Shown here one piece after another: positions 58,185-64,000 of a DNA stretch of 64,000 nucleotides; positions within the stretch are counted from its first letter, which is position 1, and each line of letters opens with the position of its first letter. The position numbers were made by a program, and so were the translations under genes. Source of the stretch: Gnetum montanum (Eukaryota; Streptophyta; Gnetopsida; Gnetales; Gnetaceae); the NCBI GenBank assembly GCA_015680685.1, contig MNCI01015499.1, positions 2,402,473-2,466,472 of the forward strand. Reading direction: 5' to 3'. The notes under the pieces are model-generated. The model had not been told where the DNA came from and searched no databases. It saw only the letters and a list, made by a program, of their open reading frames with translations.

Positions 58185-59920
58185 TGTCTAATCTCTCCAA
58201 TGATCCTAAAAAAGGTCCTTTCTTGATGCACTTTGATAAGACCAAGGAGTCCTATGATATGATCAACTATTCATATGATAATACTTAAGATTGCAATCCC
58301 ATTGTTTATGCCCTTATTGACAATAATAGCACCTAATCCTCCTATGATAGTATGGATGATTTGGATGATCAAACCTTTTAGGATCATTTTGATGGATAGG
58401 AGCTTACTCTAATTTTGATGTACTAGAATTTTTCTTCAAAAGATCATTTTATTGTAATGGGTTTATTGATGGTGGTTGCTTTTGCATGCAACATCCCAAA
58501 CCACTATTATCATGTGGACTTCTTCCTTATCCTAGTACTATTTGAAGGGATTCCTTTTTCTTTACTAGCCTTTCATTTATTGATTTGACATTTGTAATTT
58601 ATACTTTGACCTATTCATAAGACAATGTTAGCTTTTCATTCCCAACCCTTAGGTTTAAGAGCTCCTTTGTAAGGTTAGAAATAGTCAAATTCAACAAGGA
58701 GATCTCCTAATCCTTGGTTTTAACTTGTTTATTTAACTTATTACAACAATTTTGAAAAGACAAAAGTTCATTACATAAAAGATCAAACCACTCTTCATCA
58801 TTAAGATCATCATCTAATGAATCAACATCATTATCAATGAGGGCCATGCAAATAATATGAGAATTTTTTACATCATCCTCCACCTGTTTCTCACTCTAAT
58901 CTTCATCATTTCAACTTGTATAAAAGTTGGTCTTCTTTACCTTGTCATTGGATCTATTCTTATGTTGCAACCTACTATTACTAGGATATTTGAAGGTCAT
59001 ATGGCCTCTTCCACCACAAATCCAACATTCTATAGAAGAGAAATCAAGGTTAGAATTTAAATGGTTTTTTTACCTATTTCTTTACCCTTGAATAAATTGA
59101 ATCTTTGTTGATTTGGTTGCTTGCTTCTTCTTGTTATTAATCATTATAGCTTCCTTGAGAGAAAGGCAATCTCATCTTCACTACCCTCATCATGCTCATT
59201 GAACTCCTTCTCCTTAGAGGTAGTCTTTAGAATGATTATTTCTTCTTAGATAGCTCCTTCACTTATGAGATTCATTTCATAAGCAATGAGATCACTTTGA
59301 AGCTCTTCAAATTTCAAAGTTGAAAAATCTCTAATTTCCTCCATGGTTATGACCTTTGGTCTTTACTCCCACTAAAGTGTTCTAATCATTTTACTAATGG
59401 CATCGCTCTTAGGTAAATCTTTATTAGTACCTCTAATGACTACAACAATATCATTTGCTCTAGAGAAGTAATCTTTTATTTTCTCACCTTCTCTCATTTT
59501 GAGCTTATCATATTCACTTTGCAAAACTAACAATTTAGATTATTTGACAATAGAGGTTCCTTCATAAGTAGCTTCTAATGTTTGCCAAATTTCTTTGGTC
59601 ATTTTACATCTTGCTACTCTATTAAACCTTAGATTTATTCAAAGTGTAATATAAACAATTTTTAACTTTTGGTCAAACATAAACTTATCTTTCTCCTCTT
59701 GTGTCCATTTGTTATAGGGATTTATGGTTTTGATGAAGCTATTGATAGACGAAGTTTAGCCTTCAAGGATGATCTCCCACACTTCAAACTCCGTAGATTC
59801 AAAGAATATTTGCATCCTAGCCTTCCAATAGGCAAAGTCAAATCCATCAAACATGGGTGGCTTTATATAAGATGTTCCCTTCATTGTTCACTCTTGAAGT
59901 TGATGACAAAGAAGAGTACT
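58185..59920 (-). pseudogene. gag: E7 copia-type Gag
   Basis: Minus-strand reading starts after the PBS. PPMFDGFDFAYWKARMQIFF, then WTQEEKDKFMFDQKLKIVYI, MTKEIWQTLEATYEGTSIVK and LLVLQSEYDKLKMREGEKIK give the copia Gag (UBN2-like) order. A zinc knuckle near 59000 reads CWICGGRGHM, with the last ligand changed. A coiled-coil stretch (58640-58850) has LLSFQNCCNKLNKQVKTKD. The C-terminal part near 58470-58520 has GRSPHDNSGLG, and a second knuckle, CYYC...GHKQWDC, lies near 58300, as in plant copia Gag. Stops and frameshifts are present throughout. It would form the particle and package RNA. Confidence 0.85.
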
Positions 59921-59934
59921 AGTCTCCAATACCA
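59921..59934 (-). other. E7 primer-binding site, initiator tRNA-Met type (decayed)
   Basis: On the minus strand TGGTATTGGAGAC follows two bases after the LTR end. It corresponds to TGGTATCAGAGC, the common copia PBS, with small changes. Confidence 0.78.
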
Positions 59935-59936
59935 CT

Positions 59937-61063
59937 TGAGGATTATTGAACTTAGAAGGTGGGGGTGGGGAGAAGGGATGAATAAGTTTCCCAAAACAAA
60001 AATTAATCAGCCAAAGCACACTCTAGATTTTAACACGGTTCCCAAATTGGGTAGTCCATACTTAGAGGATAGTTTGCTAGCACACCTTTGAACTTTGTTG
60101 CTCTCAAAATATAGGTTGAAGGGTACTACATGCTATACAAGCTCTAAGCTCCACTCCAAAGTGATTTGACACAATGAATCCACTCAACCTTGCAAGGGCC
60201 CAATAAGCTTAGAATGTGAATTTCAAGATCCCACAACCTTTACAATTTGAGCTCCACTCTAGAGTGTTGTGGCAGTACATCAACACTCAATTTTGTAGCA
60301 TCTTAACAAGCTCAAGAAAGATGCCTTCCCATAAGAAGCATATCAACCTTGTAGGGTAGCAGAAGCGAATAGCAATCACAAGGAAAGGATGCAACTAAGT
60401 TTGCTAATCCTTGTACTTTGAGGTATAGCTCACTTTGACTAATTTCAACAAGCAAAAGATGGCACAATGAGTAACAATAACAAGAGACTGATGATTACAA
60501 TGATTGCTTGATAATGACACTTGATACTACTCAATGCTTACTCATTTTCCAATGGAATCAAGTCTTCTTATAGCCATTATGTTTTCAAAATCACCTTGAA
60601 ATTTGTGCAACAACTATCTAACAGTCAATGGAGATGTCTTCTTCAAGGCTAAGATGTCTTTCTACATCCAACCTTCATTTTGCAAAGACGTCTTTGTGGA
60701 GATATCATCATGAAGATGTCTTTCTCACTAGAAAGACGTCTATTGTTTCTCAAATACGTCTTCTTGTGAGCAACCTTCAACTTAGCCAAGATGTCTACTT
60801 TTTTTCAAAGATCTCTTCTTCTAAGTAATCTTCAACCTGGCCAAGATGTTTGCTATTTCTTGGAGATGTCTTTCTTCAGTTTCCATTCTACTTTGAAATC
60901 TTCATTCCTTGTCCTTGCTCTTGAATTTTTGCATGCTTTCTTGTAGATGTTCTTAAGCTCTCCTTTTGTTCAAATCCAAGTTCTTTCCGTACAAACATAA
61001 CAACTGCACAAACAACCTTGTTCTCCATTTTTCTTAAGGTTTTCACATACCAAAAGGTCAATA
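59937..61063 (-). repeat. E7 5' LTR (right)
   Basis: 1127 bp, aligned throughout with 54452-55592. AAGACATC-type cluster at 60630-60880, TATA-like complement at 60564-60573. Its outer terminus reads TATTGACC, a G-to-A change of TGTTGACC. Confidence 0.92.
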
Positions 61064-61068
61064 CGTGT

Positions 61069-62140
61069 GACATTAAGGGGATTTTTGGAATCTCTTGGAC
61101 CACTACTATATGTTCTATCATGTTGCTAAGGTTGTAATTATATCCTTGTAGATTCAATGAAAATTGGAAGTAAGAGTAGAATAAGTGATACCTTGCCATG
61201 TCATTGGAAAGATATGTTACCCATGCTTGAAGGTGGCTTTTTGGTAAGGTTGACATAGATAAAAATACAACTCATGCACAAAATGAATTTCTAGGGGTTT
61301 CCTTGGAAAGGCATGTTACCCATGCCTGAAGGTAGGTGGCTTCTCAAAAATTTTAAATTAAAAAAAAAGAGTGTAATGAATAAACTCAATTAGAAAAAAA
61401 ATAAAGTGATGATACTCCTTACACCTGTGATAGTCTTATGGCTGTAAATCTGAGAGGTAAAATAATGCATTATCATTGGAGAGTGGTATGGACTTAATTT
61501 GGAGCTTGGATAGAAAGGCTAGTGATTACTTTAACAATCAATAATACACAAGAATTCATTATTCCTATGATAAGACACCTCACATCCCAATTTCTACAAT
61601 CCCTTCTAAGTCCATCTCATCTCACTGTATGGTTAATCATAACTTATGGTTTTGTATAATACAATGTAATTTTCCCAACCTAGTACTACTAACATGTGTG
61701 TTTTTTAAGATAGGTATGCATTACATTCAACTCCTTGAGTTCCTACGGACACTTTTAGATGTGGCTATACAAGGGCACTAAAGGTTGGAGCCTACTTTAG
61801 GGAGGACCCACTTGTATAACTATTGTATTTTATACTTCACAAGTAATACCACATCATCTTGAGCCTTTCAAGAATAATAACTATTAATAACTACTTTCCT
61901 TAACATCCAATAACTTTGTTATACATCAAGAATTCATTTCCTTTCTCATCCATCTCATATCCAGTTAATAAACTTTTGTAGCCCAAGATTCCTTTCTCAT
62001 AGACTTTTAAATCTTGATTTTCATAATAAGAGCATCATATCCATTCCAAGACCCTCTAGACATGTTGCATATCTTCTAGAAATTTGATTTGACTTACTTT
62101 TTTCCCAAAAATTCAAAGAAAGTTTTTAAAATTTCAATGG
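61069..62140 (+). other. E6 resumed: conserved internal non-coding module
   Basis: Aligned with E3 29253-30300. GACATTAAGGGG, then GGAAAGATATGTTACCCATG, then the ACAAGGGCACTAAAGGTTGG block (61770-61789) with AGGGAGGACCCACTTGTATA (61799-61818). A short local duplication (GGAAAGRYATGTTACCCATGC near 61204 and 61302) is present. No protein frame shared with E3. Confidence 0.68.
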
Positions 62141-62230
62141 TGATATTGTAGCTACAGTATTGGATCTCCTCCTATATCATATGTATGATATATGATCTAT
62201 AATATCATGCATATAAAATACTATATATAG
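62141..62230 (+). promoter_or_regulatory. E6 internal promoter-like module
   Basis: A decayed GATATTGT/ATATCATG-type cluster (62141-62215) is followed by CTATATATAG (62221-62230), 556 bp before the ORF2 ATG. It matches E3 (522 bp) and E2 (about 480 bp) in layout. Confidence 0.58.
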
Positions 62231-62785
62231 AGTGACGATTTAGCAAAATATTTCATTTCTCATTTCCTAGGAGGAGAGAATTTTTGCCATTTTTACTTCC
62301 AAATAGAGCTTTAACACCCTAACTTTTGATGCTCATAACTTCATCCTCGTAGCTCTAATTTCCCAAATTTTTTTGCACCTTGTTAATCATAGAGATCTCA
62401 ACATAGTTAGGGGGGAGATAATTAGCATGATATCACTACAAATTGAGTTAGAATTTTTCTAACACATGGAAGGTATTGTAGGGGTAAGTACAAATGGAAA
62501 ATAAAACATTTTAACAATAATCAATCACATTTAAGATAGAAATACTTAAATAGTCCTTTTAATATACCATATCAACTATTATAGGCCATAAATAAGAGAA
62601 AAATTGATAACTATGAAGGGTTATATGGGAAGTAATACTTTAAGGGGCTCCTTGTTGAAAATTTTTCTAACTCTACAATCATAATAAGATAAGAACTTGA
62701 TCTCACTAGGGGTACAAGTGAGGAAAAAATTTATGATGAATTGAAATAAATATTTTCATAATTTCCAAACCCTTGATGATTACAG

Positions 62786-64000
62786 ATGGCCCCAAAAAGA
62801 GGAGCAATAGGAAGACTCTCACAGCTAGTGAGCAAAAGATCAAGAGACAATGAAAGAGGTCAAACGGGAAAGCAAACCCCACAAGCAAAACATGCAAAGC
62901 AGGAGGCTCAATCCTTTAGCATCCATCACAAAACCCCTACTACAAAGCACTTTGCCTAGGTGAAGGAAGAAAAATCACAAGCACTAACACAAGAACAACA
63001 CCTCATGCTATTACCAGATTGTCTCTAGATCATCCAAGAGAAAATGATCATGTCCATGGTGATCGTAGAGTTCAACTTTGGCCCATTCATGGAATTTTCC
63101 CTAAAAAAGGTCAAGATGCAACTCCAAGTGTCACCATTATGGCCTACACTTGGAACATCACTGGTGTACCCAAGGATGCTCAACATACCAATTCTAGCAT
63201 AACAAACAAGCAGATGCTATAGTTAAGATCAAAGTTGTATTAGTATCCCATTCTATCAAGGTGATAGTTGAAGTTCTTAATGTACCCAATGAAGGGACAA
63301 AAGTAGCACATATTTCCACTAGATTAGATAAAAATATAACAAAAATGTGATTGCAACAAGCATACAACAAAGATGATAAATATTATAGTGAGCTAACCCT
63401 AGAAGATAAAATCTACTTCAAAATTGGCACTTATCACCTATTTTCCATAAAAAGATTGAACAAAATTTCAACATATGTAGCCAGAGGAAGTACAATATTA
63501 ATGGGAGAATTTAAAAAAAATATTGCACACCTCTACTTCATAAAAATCCAAAGGTGATTCAAGGAGAAAAAGGTAGGGAAGTTAACACTTCCATTTCCTT
63601 ACCTTATTAGGAAACTGTGCTAATGAGTTGGCATCCTTAGGTACACCAGTGACATCCCTAGGAAAGCCTAGAATGCCTCATATGCTAAGATGCTCAAGCC
63701 AATGCCTTCAAAGAAAGATCAAGTGAAAACACAAATAAGAACTAAGGAAACTACGCAAATTACTGAGTAGCAACAACAAGTAGAAACTAGTCGGTAGTAG
63801 TAGCAGTAGTAAGTTCCACCATCACCTCTGTCATAAGACTATAGGCCTTCAATGAGTCACATGCAACAAATTGTAGAGACTATCAGTTGGGAAACACGTG
63901 AGGAGGTAAATCTTTACAAAGTCATCAACAATGTCATCTAACACACAGTTTCCATAGATCTTGTTAGTGGATAGATTTCATTGCAATGAAGAGGAGGGAA
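62786..64000 (+). pseudogene. E6 ORF2, N-terminal part (runs off window)
   Basis: Starts MAPKRGAIGRLSQL right after TGATTACAG. It continues with EAQSFSIHHKT, then LTLEDKIYFKIGTYHLFSIK (open 63351-63557) and STYVARGSTILMGEFKKN, then FPYLIRKLC-like text and MSHMQQIVETISWETREEVN near 63850, paralleling MSHLRAIAEMVSW in E2 and E3. Stops and frameshifts are frequent. The C-terminal coiled coil lies beyond the window. Confidence 0.75.

Larger units (their letters stand above)
54452..61063 (-). mobile_element. E7: Ty1/copia-type element carrying ORF2 instead of pol, nested in E6
   Basis: LTRs lie at 54452-55592 and 59937-61063. On the minus strand they start TGTTGACC and end CCTCA. Next to the right LTR is an initiator-tRNA-Met-type PBS (complement CCAATACCA, 59926-59934); next to the left LTR is a polypurine tract (complement 55593-55608). 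Flanking pentamers GGTGT (54447-54451) and CGTGT (61064-61068) are a target duplication with one change; E3 shows the uninterrupted site (GGGTGTGACATTAAG, about 29248). Inside are copia Gag (58185-59920), an internal promoter-like array (57712-57890) and ORF2 (about 55980-57648). No protease, integrase or RT was found. Confidence 0.9.
50830..64000 (+). mobile_element. E6: gypsy element of the E3 group, split by E7, runs off the window
   Basis: Plus strand: Gag (50830-52800), protease (53138-53585), T-rich spacer, block matching E3 29010-29250 (54200-54446), then the E7 insertion (54452-61063). It resumes at 61069 exactly where the E3 sequence continues (GACATTAAG), followed by the conserved module, an internal promoter-like cluster (62141-62230) and ORF2 from 62786 to the window end. 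No RT or IN is seen between PR and ORF2. No 5' LTR was found; sequence left of 50830 abuts E5. Confidence 0.82.

Noticed and set aside
58183-58420. Plus-sense ORF beginning MSNLSNDPKKG, divergent from E7 ORF2, that would make the internal array a bidirectional promoter
   Set aside because: The minus strand over the same bases reads as the C-terminal part of copia Gag, with GRSPHDNSGLG and a CYYC...GHKQWDC knuckle, so the plus reading is a shadow.
61204-61330. Repeated GGAAAGRYATGTTACCCATGC as an insertion footprint
   Set aside because: It is a short local duplication within E6 with no element between the copies.

Overview
The window reads as intergenic plant nuclear DNA made almost entirely of decayed retrotransposons. 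I see no host gene, tRNA, rRNA or CRISPR array. The signs of a plant are primer-binding sites for tRNA-Asp and initiator tRNA-Met, Athila/Tat-like Ty3/gypsy proteins, Ty1/copia Gag, L1- and RTE-type LINEs and CTATAAATAC-type promoters in the LTRs. The AT-rich, nested, CpG-poor and deeply decayed texture suits a very large genome such as a gymnosperm's, but the species cannot be read from the sequence.

Layout. E1 (553-6543, +) is a Ty3/gypsy element with two LTRs, a tRNA-Asp PBS, Gag and protease, and only the C-terminal part of a second ORF (ORF2); it sits inside a dispersed repeat whose uninterrupted copy is at 8285-8715. An antisense L1-type LINE relic follows (about 8730-10800). E2 (10827-about 15870, -) keeps one LTR and a full-length broken ORF2. 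A solo LTR with perfect 5-bp target-site duplication lies at 17017-17928. About 17.9-25.6 kb is old sequence with one coding-like relic. E3 (25595-34867, +) is the key complete element: two LTRs, perfect TSD, PBS, Gag and ORF2, but no reverse transcriptase or integrase. An antisense RTE LINE (about 35634-38200) follows. E4 (38520-about 45610, -) is a decayed gypsy with Gag, PR, RT, RNase H and IN, a candidate relative of the enzyme donor. E5 (about 45620-50540, -) is another gypsy fragment with integrase, a tandem array after it, and an LTR-like region. E6 (about 50830 to the window end, +) belongs to the E2/E3 group and is split by E7 (54452-61063, -), a Ty1/copia-type element with copia Gag but, in place of pol, an ORF2 of the same general domain type as in E2/E3/E6.

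The most interesting pattern is a promoter-like module used twice per element. Each LTR family has its own self-complementary motif clustered upstream of its TATA box: GATATCG in E2/E3/solo, TTGACAT in E1, GACATC in E4, a CTATGCT hairpin in E5, and AAGACATC in the copia element E7. In E2, E3, E6 and E7 a second cluster of the element's own motif, again with a TATA-like sequence, sits inside the element just upstream of ORF2. This suggests that gag and ORF2 each have a promoter, and that ORF2-bearing, pol-less elements of both gypsy and copia type reached the same layout. All ORFs are broken by stops and frameshifts, so these are fossils. Three single-N positions, each flanked by 42-46 bp direct duplications, are probably assembly joins.
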